A stretch of DNA of 64,000 nt, from the NCBI RefSeq assembly GCF_009768975.1, contig NZ_CP035733.1, positions 1,798,001 through 1,862,000 of the forward strand. Reading direction: 5' to 3'. Below are positions 17,760 through 26,644 of the stretch, piece after piece (the first letter of the stretch is position 1; each line of letters begins with the position of its first letter). The notes below the pieces were generated by a model. That model worked only from the letters and a program-made list of their open reading frames with translations. It searched no databases and was not told where the DNA came from. The DNA is from Sphingorhabdus lacus. GTDB lineage: Bacteria > Pseudomonadota > Alphaproteobacteria > Sphingomonadales > Sphingomonadaceae. Both the position numbers and the translations under genes were made by a program.

Positions 17760-20024
17760 TCAGAACTTCACGCCAACCGTCGCGCCGAAGGTCCGCGGGC
17801 TGCCAAGGGCCAGATAGTCATAGGCAAAGGCTGCGCGCAGATCGAGGCCGTAGACATGATAACCCTTGTTGAAGATGTTCTTCGCCCACAGCGATCCGTA
17901 GAAGGTGTCGCCGTCGAGCCGAAGCTGTCCATTGACAAGCCAATAGCCCTTTTGCTGCTGCCGCACATTGGTGATGGGGTCACCGACGAACGATGGCTTT
18001 TCGTTAAAGGGTGAGAACCATTGCTGGCTGGCGTAGCTGAAATTGCCGTTGAGCACGACTTTCCCTGCGCCCGTGTCGGCAATAGTCCAATCGGCACCAC
18101 CGCTCCAAGTTAGCTTTGGTGCGAAGGGCAAGCGGTTTCCATCAAGGTTGATACCCGACAGCGTCAGACCTTCATATTTGGTGTCGAGAATGCCCAATGT
18201 TGAGTTGATCTTGAAGCTGTCTGACAGCAACACCGTCATCTCGGCTTCGAAGCCCAGAATCTTGGCCTTGGGCGCGCTTCGGAGCAGCGCAACGGCTCCG
18301 ATCACTTCCTGCAACTGCTGGTTTTTATAGTCATAGTAGAAGCCAGCAAGGTTCAAACGAAGCCTGCGGTCCAGCAGATCGGATTTGAGGCCGACTTCGT
18401 AGGCATTGACCTTTTCGGGAGCGACGAAATCAATCTGGGCGGGCGAGAGATAACCGCCACCATTGATGGCCCCCGCCCGGTAACCGCGCGAATAGCTGGC
18501 ATAGAGCAGCACATCGTCGGAAAGTTTGTAATCCAGACCGAACTTGCCGGATAGCGCCTTGAAATCGTCCGATCGATCCAGGAACACCGCTGGATTGTAC
18601 GGTCCGGGAGCCGGGATGGTATTGAACACCGGCGTCAGATTATAGTCGATGATATTGGCATTGCCGCGCGAATATTTGAGGCTATCCCATGTGTAACGCA
18701 GCCCCAGCGAGGCGGTCAGCCTGTCGGTCAGCTCATATTCGATCTGGCCGAAAATCGCCTTGGATTCGCGGGTTTGCCGATAGCGGCTGTCGACGCCAAA
18801 TCCGCTGGTGGGAGCAGGAAATGGCAGCGCGAAGGGCACGATGCCCCTCAGGAAGAATAGGAACTGGAACTGGTTGTACACGTCTACCCGGTCGTGGCCA
18901 TAATAGCCGCCGAGGATCGCCTTTACGCCATCGGCGTCGTAATTGACGCGCACTTCCTGGTTGAACTGCTTGAACTGGTCGTTCCAGTAGATCTGCAGAA
19001 TATCCATAGGCGCGTTGTCGGCATCGTGCTTCAGCTTGCGGCCACCGCTGTCGTAGGACGTGATGCTCGTCACCGACCAGTCACCGCTATTGTAGCTCAG
19101 GTTGAGCAGGCCGCCGGTACCGTCAAATTCGAACACGCCGGGATCATTGGCCTGCACCTGGTAGAAACCGAGCGAACCGCGGCCATAACCGGTCAGTGGG
19201 CTGACACCTGTCGGGGTGGCGCCGATGAAATGGTTGCCGACCTGCCGGGGTTTATCCTTGCCGTGATAAAATTTGGCGAAGACGGTGAAGTCCTCGCTCG
19301 GCTTGGCCAAAAGGCTGACACGTATGCCAAGGCTGTTCTCGGATTGCAGATCCTTTCCGCCCGGGAAGAGGTTGTCGACCATACCGTCCGATTTGATGTA
19401 ATTGCCGGCAATACGGATGCCGACCTTGTCGGGCACCAGGGTGGTGTCGAGCGCACCTGATGCTTCCACACGGTTGAACTTGCCATAGCCGACTTCAAGG
19501 AACCCGGACGTCCCATCGAGTTGCGGTCGCATGGTGATGAAATTCACGGCACCGCCGGTGGTGTTACGACCGTATAATGTCCCTTGCGGACCGCGCAGAA
19601 CTTCGACGCGCTCCAGATCGTAAAGCTGCATGCCATGGCTGGTACGCGAAGCCATATAGGCGTCGTCGATATAGACACCGATCGGCGATGCCTGGTTGGC
19701 GTTATATTCGTTTGCGACCGAGATCCCGCGCAGCGAGATGTTGGGCTGGGCCCGTCCGTAGGGCGAGATGATCTGCATGTTAGGGACCACGGCACTGAGA
19801 TCGGCCGTCTCAAACACCCCCTTCGATTGCAAATCGTCGCCCCCGATTGCCGTAATAGCGAGCGGCGTTTCCTGGGATTTTTCTGCGCGACGTTGAGCCG
19901 TTACGACGATATCGCCGATCCCTGCCTCCTCATCGCCTGTTTGTGCTTCCTGCGCATAGGCAGGGCTAGCTGAAATTGCTGCAACGCCTGCGCACAATGC
20001 CAGACGGCTTTTGAAACGGCGCAT
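17760..20024 (-). CDS. TonB-dependent outer-membrane receptor
   Basis: A 754-residue receptor. A signal peptide of about 24 residues ends at SPAYA, followed by a TonB-box-like GDIVVTAQRR, the plug domain (YIDDAYMASR, VEVLRGPQGTLYGRNTTGGAVNFIT) and a 22-strand barrel ending in a terminal Phe. ATG 20024 is preceded by GGGAG at six bases; ATG 20039 is in frame but has no site. The start lies 14 bp after the NmrA-like gene, so the two are co-transcribed. The GPQGTLYGRN signature marks the sphingomonad/caulobacter receptor group used for organic substrates as well as siderophores. Given the cluster, uptake of the hydrophobic growth substrate is the likelier role. Confidence 0.88.
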   Translation of the reverse strand: MRRFKSRLALCAGVAAISASPAYAQEAQTGDEEAGIGDIVVTAQRRAEKSQETPLAITAIGGDDLQSKGVFETADLSAVVPNMQIISPYGRAQPNISLRGISVANEYNANQASPIGVYIDDAYMASRTSHGMQLYDLERVEVLRGPQGTLYGRNTTGGAVNFITMRPQLDGTSGFLEVGYGKFNRVEASGALDTTLVPDKVGIRIAGNYIKSDGMVDNLFPGGKDLQSENSLGIRVSLLAKPSEDFTVFAKFYHGKDKPRQVGNHFIGATPTGVSPLTGYGRGSLGFYQVQANDPGVFEFDGTGGLLNLSYNSGDWSVTSITSYDSGGRKLKHDADNAPMDILQIYWNDQFKQFNQEVRVNYDADGVKAILGGYYGHDRVDVYNQFQFLFFLRGIVPFALPFPAPTSGFGVDSRYRQTRESKAIFGQIEYELTDRLTASLGLRYTWDSLKYSRGNANIIDYNLTPVFNTIPAPGPYNPAVFLDRSDDFKALSGKFGLDYKLSDDVLLYASYSRGYRAGAINGGGYLSPAQIDFVAPEKVNAYEVGLKSDLLDRRLRLNLAGFYYDYKNQQLQEVIGAVALLRSAPKAKILGFEAEMTVLLSDSFKINSTLGILDTKYEGLTLSGINLDGNRLPFAPKLTWSGGADWTIADTGAGKVVLNGNFSYASQQWFSPFNEKPSFVGDPITNVRQQQKGYWLVNGQLRLDGDTFYGSLWAKNIFNKGYHVYGLDLRAAFAYDYLALGSPRTFGATVGVKF

Positions 20025-20038
20025 GTAGATCTCCCTCA

Positions 20039-21028
20039 TTATTGGCCGAGAATGTTATGTTTGTTTTCCGACAGCCATTGCCGGAGCGTTTTTGCGGGCC
20101 TTCCAGTGAGGAACTCGACGATGTCCGACTTGCGCCAGACCGTCTCGTTGTCTTGCTCGAACTGGAAGTAGTTGATGTAGTACTGGTCTGCGTCCGGGCG
20201 GCCGATATAGGCCTTCACGCCCTCCCCGCAGATGCGCAGGAAGGTCTCGTCGGTCCCGTCATAGGTGATGGTCTGGTCAAAGACGTCCGACATCAGCGAC
20301 GCTACTTCATCAAACCACAGGACGTCATGGCCATTGTCGAGATGGTAGGTCTGGCCGATGTGGCGCTGGTTGCCAGAAAGCAGAATCGCAGCGGCGCAGG
20401 CCCCGATGTCATGCGTGTCGATGAACCCCATGCGGCGGTTGCGTGGCACAGAAAGGATCCGCTCCGCCCTGATAGGACCATTGAAGAACGGAGTCAGGAA
20501 ATTCTGCATGAAGTAGGCGGCGATGTTGATGTAGGTGAACGGCAAGCCGCTCTGCTCAAGGATCGCCTTGGCCCTCAGATGTTGCACGGCGGTTCCGCCG
20601 CCGAAGGCCTTGAGGCTATCCGGAACCCTCTCCGCGGTCATGCCAGGCGGATCCGCGATCAATCGAACGATGTGGCGCAAGCCAGGGTTGGTACGCGCCG
20701 CATAGACGAAATTCGTCATCGCCCTCTGTTCATCCAGAAAGTCCGGCGTCACGATGAAAGCGCCCTGGACTCCGGACAGGGCAGACTCGAGCGAGCCGAG
20801 ATCATAGTAGTTTGCTATGCAGATTTCGGCCTGAGGAAATGCAGTTGCCAATGCGGCGCGGTGGTCCTCATTGCGCATGACAAGCTTCAAACCAGTTGAC
20901 GGGGAGTTTGCGCGCATCCAGTCGGCCAGAGGACGGCCTATATGGCCATTTGCGCCAAAGACCGAGATCCGCTCCAATGGCGGTTTCGTATTACTCCCTC
21001 TCACAGCTGCCATTGCGGCCTCGCACAT
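20039..21028 (-). CDS. NmrA-like NAD(P)-binding protein (atypical SDR)
   Basis: A 329-residue protein with an N-terminal dinucleotide-binding motif GANGHIG, the pattern VFGANGHIGRPLADWMRA, and the NmrA/TMR-type layout (YYDLGSLESALSGVQGAFIVTP). No YxxxK catalytic pair is seen at the expected place. ATG 21028 has AGGACAGG upstream; ATG 21013 with GAGG is an alternative; the frame extends to a TTG at 21076, inside a large inverted repeat. Members act as redox sensors or as NADPH-dependent reductases. It sits between the LuxR-type regulator and the TonB receptor on the same strand, with its own candidate operator 48 bp upstream. Enzyme or sensor cannot be decided. Confidence 0.7.
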   Translation of the reverse strand: MCEAAMAAVRGSNTKPPLERISVFGANGHIGRPLADWMRANSPSTGLKLVMRNEDHRAALATAFPQAEICIANYYDLGSLESALSGVQGAFIVTPDFLDEQRAMTNFVYAARTNPGLRHIVRLIADPPGMTAERVPDSLKAFGGGTAVQHLRAKAILEQSGLPFTYINIAAYFMQNFLTPFFNGPIRAERILSVPRNRRMGFIDTHDIGACAAAILLSGNQRHIGQTYHLDNGHDVLWFDEVASLMSDVFDQTITYDGTDETFLRICGEGVKAYIGRPDADQYYINYFQFEQDNETVWRKSDIVEFLTGRPAKTLRQWLSENKHNILGQ

Positions 21029-21069
21029 CCTGTCCTGAACGTGCCTGTTGGCGGTTAGAACGCTTAAAC

Positions 21070-21102
21070 TTCCCAACCGAAAGTTTGGCTTTCGCTTGGG
21101 AA
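21070..21102. promoter_or_regulatory. 33-bp inverted repeat containing site E of the CCAWACTTTYG family
   Basis: Arms of 14 bp, TTCCCAACCGAAAG (21070-21083) and CTTTCGCTTGGGAA (21089-21102), are complementary with a single mismatch around the 5-base spacer TTTGG. On the minus strand bases 21076-21089 read GCCAAACTTTCGGT, the shared motif. It lies in the 99-bp gap between the LuxR-type gene and the NmrA-like gene, 42 bp from the ATG at 21028. This is the most symmetrical site of the family and fits binding of a dimeric regulator. Confidence 0.6.
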
Positions 21103-21127
21103 TCTCCGACTTGATCCCTATTCTTGG

Positions 21128-23857
21128 TTAGTTTGCCGTCAGGCCTAGGCTGCGTGCACGATGGATCGCGGCGGTCCGGTTGTTGACGCCCAGCTTGCTG
21201 TAAAGGTTATAGAGATGCCATTTCACTGTTGCTTCCGACATCGAAAGCCGTCCGGCAATTTCGCGATTGCGCAGACCGGCGAGAAGAAGGTCGACCATCA
21301 ACTTCTCGCGCGCGGTCAGCGGTTCAAGGGGGGCATGCAATTCATCTTCAATCTTGGCGATCTGGCTTTCAAGGCCGAGATGTTCCTGCAAGCCTTGCAA
21401 GAAATCGAGTTCCTTGGCCGGACTTGGCGAACTCTGGTCAAATCCTGCAACCGCCGCTGCTACAAGCGGGCGACACATCTGGGCATCATCAACAAAAATC
21501 TGAATGAGTCCACGGTCGCGCGCCACGGCCACAGCGTCGAGAAAAGTGCGCACGGCCTTTACGCTATCGCCCTGATTGTAATGGACCGCCGCCTTGAGAA
21601 TGAGCGCCTGAACCAACCGCAAATTGCGTCCGCCATGCCGCGCTGTGTTAATCAGCCCCGTCAATATTCGCTGCGCCTCATTCCATGCCTGGTCTGCAAT
21701 GGCCACTCGCGCTGAAACGATCTGGCGAAGCTCCTTGACGCTGGGCAAATCTGCATCACCTTCCGCTTCCCGTCGTTCACCAAGTGGTTGGACTTCAGTG
21801 ATGCTAGACGCCTCTTCGATTGCCTCTTCGTTTCGCCCCGCCCTAAACAGAAGCAGCACGCGTTCATAACGCAATGTGAAAGCGAGGCGGGGTGCGTAGG
21901 CCTTTGTCAGCCCGGACTCCATCTTGCGTGCGAGAGTCAAGGCATCCGAAGCCCCTGATTTGAACGCGGTCACCCTTAAACAGGCGGCCAGGCCAAAGGC
22001 GGCTGTTTCGCTGACACCGTGCTCTGCAAGCATATGCAGGTTTTCGCCGACCAATACTTCCGCGCTTTCAACCTGCCCAAGATGGTAATGGGCTGCTGCA
22101 GCCAGCAAAGCCAGAGTGGATGAAATGTTGCTTGGTGCTTTTGGGGTATCGGACCAGCCCGTTCCCAGTGCTTCCAGCCGCGCAAGAGCTTGCTGTGGCT
22201 CGCCCGCGACAAGGTCCATTGTCATTCCGATCCCACACACCCAGGCCATCCCGTAGGCGCTGTCACTGTCGGCAATGGCCCGTTGCGCCAGATCGAAGGC
22301 GCGGCGTGCGGTCGGCAGGTCAAGGAAGGCCAATGACGACAGAACCAGGCTGCAGGCGACTGTCGCGCGGTCGAATGGATCGACACCCGGATTGGCGCTC
22401 AACCAATCGCTGGCTGCACGCCTTGCAGACACCATGTCATCCATGAAGGTTGCCGACAGTGTGTCGAGTAGCCCGATCTGGTTGCGCAGACCCTCGTCAA
22501 TCTCCTCGCCATTTCCAATCTGCGTGTTGCGATGCAGGCTTGCAACCAGACCCGCAGCTTCCCGGTAGCGCCTAGCGAAGAACATGGCCCATGCTTGCCA
22601 GTAGAGCAGTGTCGAGTCATTCTCGATCATTCCCCGCGGAAAACGAGACAATAGCTGCAGGAACGTCGCCAGATCTCCTCGGACCGAGACCAGTTCCGGT
22701 GCCAATCTGGCGAGCAGTGAACGCGCCTGATCCGCGTCACCGGAAAGCAGGGCCATGTCGATGGCTTCGGCCAAATGATCGTTGGCCTCATACCAATGCC
22801 CAGCGGCACGGCGCATCCTGGTCTGCTCTTGCCGGGAAAGGCTCTCGAACTGATTGAGAAGATATTGTCGGAATATCGGATGATATCTGAACCATCCGCT
22901 GTCGCTTTCCAGCCTGACAATGAACAGGTTGTTGTGCTGTACCTGTTCGATCATGTACGCGACGTCGGTATTGGGAGCGACTGCTTCGCACAACGCGTGA
23001 TTGAACTGCTCCAGGAAACAGGTCGCGACCAGGAAATCCCTGACCTCGCCCGGCAGACCACGAAGAACTTCCTCTGAAAGATACTCGGCCACGTCTGCAT
23101 CGCGTGACGATATTTCCTCCAGAAGGCGTTTCGTATCGGCCCCTTCCTTCAGGGCGAGCAAGAACAGACGAATGGCAACGGGCCATCCTTCGGTCCTTTC
23201 CAGCACACCGCCCAGATCGACACCATAGTCATCGGGAATGACAGACCTGGCGAGTGCCCCCAGCTCACTCTTGGTGAAGGCCAGATCCCGGACCCGCAGT
23301 TCGGCGACGCGACCGGCAAGCATGCGTTTGCGCGTCGCAAATCCCGGTTTGACGCGCGAGGAAATGACGAGGTGCAGATAGGGCGATTCGGTCGATAGCA
23401 GGGCCTCTATCAGCGCGTCGGTTTCGTGCGACTGGGCCAGATGATAGTTTTCCAGGATGACCGCAACATGGGTTTTGCTATTCTCAAGTCCCGCGTCGAT
23501 AAGGCCCGCGAACAGCGCGGCGCTGGCTTCGAGGCCGAGGCTATCATCATCGGCCAACCCGCCGTCGGCACCACTCGCTTCGAGCAAGAATGCGGCCAGC
23601 TTGCGCGGGACAACGTCGGTTCGATCGCAGTTATACCAGCAGACTTCTTTCTGGGCCGATCGAAGTGCCTGGTAAAGCGAGGTCAACAGGACTGTCTTGC
23701 CATAGCCCGCCGGTGCCACCGCAAGGATCAGTTCCTTGGACTGAACGTCCGTCAGGAGTTGATCAATCAGGGCATCCCTACTGATCAGATCATTGCCGGA
23801 CACCGGGGGCGTCGTCTTGCCTCTTGGGTAATTCAAGCTAGCTACCCTGCGCTCCAC
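21128..23857 (-). CDS. MalT-type LuxR-family transcriptional regulator (STAND ATPase)
   Basis: A 909-residue regulator with the MalT/AlkS architecture: an N-terminal ATPase with Walker A APAGYGKT (48-55), a long middle region of TPR-like helical repeats (about 350-820), and a C-terminal LuxR helix-turn-helix (TAREKLMVDLLLAGLRNREIAGRLSM, then SEATVKWHLYNLYSKL) over the last 65 residues. Such proteins are ATP-dependent activators switched on by a small inducer. The start is GTG 23857. The gene lies between the desaturase and the NmrA-like/TonB receptor operon on the same strand and has a perfect CCCATAC-TTTT-GTATGGG palindrome 46 bp upstream. I infer that it activates the surrounding genes and possibly itself. 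Confidence 0.9.
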   Translation of the reverse strand: MERRVASLNYPRGKTTPPVSGNDLISRDALIDQLLTDVQSKELILAVAPAGYGKTVLLTSLYQALRSAQKEVCWYNCDRTDVVPRKLAAFLLEASGADGGLADDDSLGLEASAALFAGLIDAGLENSKTHVAVILENYHLAQSHETDALIEALLSTESPYLHLVISSRVKPGFATRKRMLAGRVAELRVRDLAFTKSELGALARSVIPDDYGVDLGGVLERTEGWPVAIRLFLLALKEGADTKRLLEEISSRDADVAEYLSEEVLRGLPGEVRDFLVATCFLEQFNHALCEAVAPNTDVAYMIEQVQHNNLFIVRLESDSGWFRYHPIFRQYLLNQFESLSRQEQTRMRRAAGHWYEANDHLAEAIDMALLSGDADQARSLLARLAPELVSVRGDLATFLQLLSRFPRGMIENDSTLLYWQAWAMFFARRYREAAGLVASLHRNTQIGNGEEIDEGLRNQIGLLDTLSATFMDDMVSARRAASDWLSANPGVDPFDRATVACSLVLSSLAFLDLPTARRAFDLAQRAIADSDSAYGMAWVCGIGMTMDLVAGEPQQALARLEALGTGWSDTPKAPSNISSTLALLAAAAHYHLGQVESAEVLVGENLHMLAEHGVSETAAFGLAACLRVTAFKSGASDALTLARKMESGLTKAYAPRLAFTLRYERVLLLFRAGRNEEAIEEASSITEVQPLGERREAEGDADLPSVKELRQIVSARVAIADQAWNEAQRILTGLINTARHGGRNLRLVQALILKAAVHYNQGDSVKAVRTFLDAVAVARDRGLIQIFVDDAQMCRPLVAAAVAGFDQSSPSPAKELDFLQGLQEHLGLESQIAKIEDELHAPLEPLTAREKLMVDLLLAGLRNREIAGRLSMSEATVKWHLYNLYSKLGVNNRTAAIHRARSLGLTAN

Positions 23858-23897
23858 ATCCCAACCCTTTTTCGTGGGTTATAGCGGTAGACTCGTC

Positions 23898-23925
23898 GAC
23901 CACCCATACTTTTGTATGGGCGGTC
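23898..23925. promoter_or_regulatory. palindromic candidate operator, site B of the CCAWACTTTYG family
   Basis: CCCATAC (23903-23909), TTTT, GTATGGG (23914-23920) is a perfect palindrome; the arms extend to 12 bp (GACCACCCATAC and GTATGGGCGGTC) with one mismatch. It lies in the 90-bp gap upstream of the LuxR-type gene and downstream of the desaturase stop. No T-run follows on either strand, so I favour operator over terminator. Confidence 0.6.
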
Positions 23926-23947
23926 GGCAGTGCGCGGCAAAGAGGGG

Positions 23948-24826
23948 CTAGTGGTTCACCCGCTCCCTCGTCCGCGGCGAGAGCCCGAAAGTTGGCGGCA
24001 TCAGCGGGTCTTTGGCCAGGATCTCATCGCCGCGCAGCTTCATGATCTTGATGTAGTTGTAAAACGGCGCGGTCGGGTAGAGGTGGTGGATCAGATGGTA
24101 ATTGTGGTTGGCCATCAGTGGTGAGAGAATCCATTCCCCGCCCATCCGCAGCGCGGTCGCCTTGTATTCGTCTTCCTTGGCATAAGTCTCGAATGGCTGA
24201 TGGGTCAGGAAACTGAACACCAGAACGAACAGAAACGAGCTGATCCGGGTCGGAATGAACCACAACATCAGCAGTTCCATCCCATATCCCAGCCAGACGA
24301 TCAGCGCGCAGCTCGTAAGGATAAAAGCGACATAGGCAAACAGAGCCGGGTATTTGCGACGGGCAAAATCGCCGCCCTTCTGGAAGAACCATTTGGTGTA
24401 ATAATAGTCGAAATTCAGCCAGCGTAGCGGAAACCACATGTCCAGCTTGTGCGCATAGCCATCCGGATCGCGATCAGGGTCGTTCGCATATTTGTGATGC
24501 GCCATGTGGATATATCGGGCCACATCCATCGGTGCGAGCGGCGCGAAATAGACGAGGCCGATCCTGCCGAGCAGTTCGTTCACAAACTTGTTCTTGCTGA
24601 CGGCATTGTGCGAGGAATCATGGACGACGCTGAACAGGTAATAGGCCGTTATCCCGTTCACCAGCGCGCCTAGCCAAAGCGGAAATCCGTGTACGATGGC
24701 GGCATACCACACGCCGCCAATAATGTTGGTACACACAACGAAGAGCGCCACTGTCGGCCATGCCACCTTGGGGCACGACCGTAATGCATTGAACTGTGCA
24801 TTTGCACTCTGCGGCGATGTTGACAT
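23948..24826 (-). CDS. membrane fatty-acid desaturase/hydroxylase family protein (three histidine boxes)
   Basis: A 292-residue integral membrane diiron oxygenase. The three histidine clusters are HDSSH (69-73), HMAHH (107-111) and NYHLIHH (about 244-250), with four hydrophobic segments between and around them. The spacing is that of the FA_desaturase family (desaturases and CrtR-like carotenoid hydroxylases), not of AlkB, whose HE[LM]xHK and NYxEHYG motifs are absent. ATG 24826 has AGGAGAG at ideal distance. It lies downstream of an acyl-CoA ligase and upstream of the LuxR-type regulator, with a candidate operator 60 bp upstream. It could desaturate or hydroxylate the growth substrate or a membrane lipid. 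An electron donor is not encoded nearby. Confidence 0.85.
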   Translation of the reverse strand: MSTSPQSANAQFNALRSCPKVAWPTVALFVVCTNIIGGVWYAAIVHGFPLWLGALVNGITAYYLFSVVHDSSHNAVSKNKFVNELLGRIGLVYFAPLAPMDVARYIHMAHHKYANDPDRDPDGYAHKLDMWFPLRWLNFDYYYTKWFFQKGGDFARRKYPALFAYVAFILTSCALIVWLGYGMELLMLWFIPTRISSFLFVLVFSFLTHQPFETYAKEDEYKATALRMGGEWILSPLMANHNYHLIHHLYPTAPFYNYIKIMKLRGDEILAKDPLMPPTFGLSPRTRERVNH

Positions 24827-24885
24827 CAGACTCTCCTGGATCGTGCGTTTCCTGCACAATGCCTGTCTGCTGACATCAGCGCCTC

Positions 24886-24899
24886 GACAAAAGTTTGGC
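24886..24899 (-). promoter_or_regulatory. candidate operator, site D of the CCAWACTTTYG family
   Basis: On the minus strand this reads GCCAAACTTTTGTC. It lies in the 99-bp gap upstream of the desaturase gene, 60 bp from its ATG. It shares the decamer AAGTTTGGCTT-type half with site E, and CTTTTG with sites B and C. Confidence 0.45.
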
Positions 24900-24925
24900 T
24901 TGTTGGAATTTTCAACGAGCAACGC

Positions 24926-26482
24926 CTAGCTTACGGCGCTATCTCGCCCCTTCCAGAAGGGCTCGCGCAGTTGGGTCTTCAGGATCTTTCCGGCGCCGGA
25001 CAGCGGCAGGCTGGGCATGATTTCCATGCTGCGCGGCACCTTGTACCCGGCAATCAGGGTACGACAATGGGACTGCAAAGCGTCCAGTTCGAGCGTGCAC
25101 CCCGGCCTCAGGACGACGGCGACGTGAACCGCTTCGCCCATGTGTTCATGGGGGATACCGATGACGGCATTGGCCGCAACGGCAGGGTGGCTGGCGACGG
25201 CATTTTCGACTTCGGCGGAATAGATGTTCTCGCCGCCCGATATGATCATGTCCTTCGCCCGGTCGACGATGAACACATACCCTTCCTCATCCATCCAGGC
25301 CATGTCGCCGGTATGCAGCCAGCCGCCACGCAAGGTCTCGGCGGTCGCGTCGGGCATGTTGTAATAGCCTTGCATCACGTTTGGCCCCTTGACGATGATT
25401 TCGCCAATCTCGCCGCGAGGAACTTCGCAGTCATTGGAATCGACGATGCGGACATGGACATCGAATGTCGATCGCCCGGCAGCGCGCAGCCGGTTCGGGC
25501 CGCCATCGGCCACGACATGTTGGTGCCAGGGCAAGGCGCAGATGAAGGCCGCACTCTCGGTCATGCCATAGCCTTGGGTCAGGCGAACGCCGGGAAAGGC
25601 AGCCATGGTCCGCCGCAGCAGCGTTTCAGATGCGGGTGATGCTCCGTAGAGGATGTTGCACAGGCTTGAAGTGTCGAAATCGCTGATCGACGGATGGTCG
25701 GTGATGGCCTGAAGCATGGCTGGAACAACCAGCGTGTCGGTCACCCGATACCGCGCTACATGATCGAGCACAGCGTCAGGGCTGAAGGCAGGGAGCATGA
25801 CATGCGTACAGCCGCGCAGCACCAGGCAAGTGGTCATCAGCATGTCGGCGAGATGGAACATCGGCGCCACATGCAGGCCAACGCCGCCTTCGTTGAACAC
25901 GCCCTCGGCGAGCATCGACAGGCCGGACGAACACAGATTGGCATGGCTCAGCATCACGCCTTTGGGCCGTCCGGTGGTACCGCCAGTGTAGAAGATTCCG
26001 AGCAGGTCGTTGCCTCCGGCGCCGGAGTGGGGAAGAGGCACTGAACCCTCAATCAAGGCGTCGAGACCGAGAAGCCCGTCCGCATCTTCGGTTCCGCCCA
26101 TTAGGAACACATGTTTCAGCCCAGGGCATTGCTCGCGCAATATGGGCACGAGTGCGGCATGCTGTTGATCGACAATCAATGCCTGGCAACCGGCATCGTT
26201 CAGAGAATAGGCGATCTCCGCCGGGCTCCAGCGGAAGTTGGCAGGCACGATCACAGCGCCCGCCCAGGCCGTTGCCAGATAGACCTCAAGATAATGATCG
26301 CTGTTGAGGGCCAGCACGGCAATGCGCGCACCCTTGATCAGTTCCTTCGAAGCAAGACAGCCCGCAAGCCTTGTTGTCCTTTTGTAGAGTTCAGTGAAGG
26401 TCTGGCTCCGTGAACCACAAATTGTCGCTGTCATTTCCGGATGATGTTGCACGGCCCGTTCGAGACCTTGTGTGAATTGCAT
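24926..26482 (-). CDS. acyl-CoA synthetase (AMP-forming, ANL superfamily)
   Basis: A 518-residue ligase. The phosphate-binding loop YTGGTTGRPKG is at 165-175, the adenylate motif is QGYGMTES, the hinge region reads GWLHTGDMAWMDEEGYVFIVDRAKDMI and the C-terminal lysine is in LPLSGAGKILK. ATG 26482 has GGAGAGGG seven bases upstream; an upstream ATG at 26497 is in frame but overlaps that site. It is only distantly similar to the ligase at 3386 and closer to the long-chain-fatty-acid/cinnamate ligase type. It is divergent from the dienoyl-CoA reductase with a shared 162-bp region containing site C. The acid activated is unknown. Confidence 0.87.
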   Translation of the reverse strand: MQFTQGLERAVQHHPEMTATICGSRSQTFTELYKRTTRLAGCLASKELIKGARIAVLALNSDHYLEVYLATAWAGAVIVPANFRWSPAEIAYSLNDAGCQALIVDQQHAALVPILREQCPGLKHVFLMGGTEDADGLLGLDALIEGSVPLPHSGAGGNDLLGIFYTGGTTGRPKGVMLSHANLCSSGLSMLAEGVFNEGGVGLHVAPMFHLADMLMTTCLVLRGCTHVMLPAFSPDAVLDHVARYRVTDTLVVPAMLQAITDHPSISDFDTSSLCNILYGASPASETLLRRTMAAFPGVRLTQGYGMTESAAFICALPWHQHVVADGGPNRLRAAGRSTFDVHVRIVDSNDCEVPRGEIGEIIVKGPNVMQGYYNMPDATAETLRGGWLHTGDMAWMDEEGYVFIVDRAKDMIISGGENIYSAEVENAVASHPAVAANAVIGIPHEHMGEAVHVAVVLRPGCTLELDALQSHCRTLIAGYKVPRSMEIMPSLPLSGAGKILKTQLREPFWKGRDSAVS

Positions 26483-26570
26483 CGCTTCCCTCTCCATCTG
26501 CGCCAGCCAGCCACAACACGCCGCGGCAGTTGGAAATTACGCCTGACCGATGGCTGTGCGGTGTTGGCCA

Positions 26571-26584
26571 GCCAAAAGTATGGG
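26571..26584 (-). promoter_or_regulatory. candidate operator, site C of the CCAWACTTTYG family
   Basis: On the minus strand CCCATACTTTTGGC, flanked by TGGCC and GGCCA so that it forms an imperfect inverted repeat. It lies in the divergent gap between the acyl-CoA ligase (89 bp from its ATG) and the dienoyl-CoA reductase (61 bp from its ATG). Confidence 0.5.
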
Positions 26585-26644
26585 CCAGCGCTTGCTGGAC
26601 GAGCGCAAGGCAGCAGCACCATTGTGAAAGGATGCTCGCAGCAA

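Noticed and set aside
23948-24826. AlkB-type alkane hydroxylase
   Set aside because: Only the three short desaturase-type histidine boxes are present; the AlkB-specific HE[LM]xHK, EHxxGHH and NYxEHYG motifs are missing.
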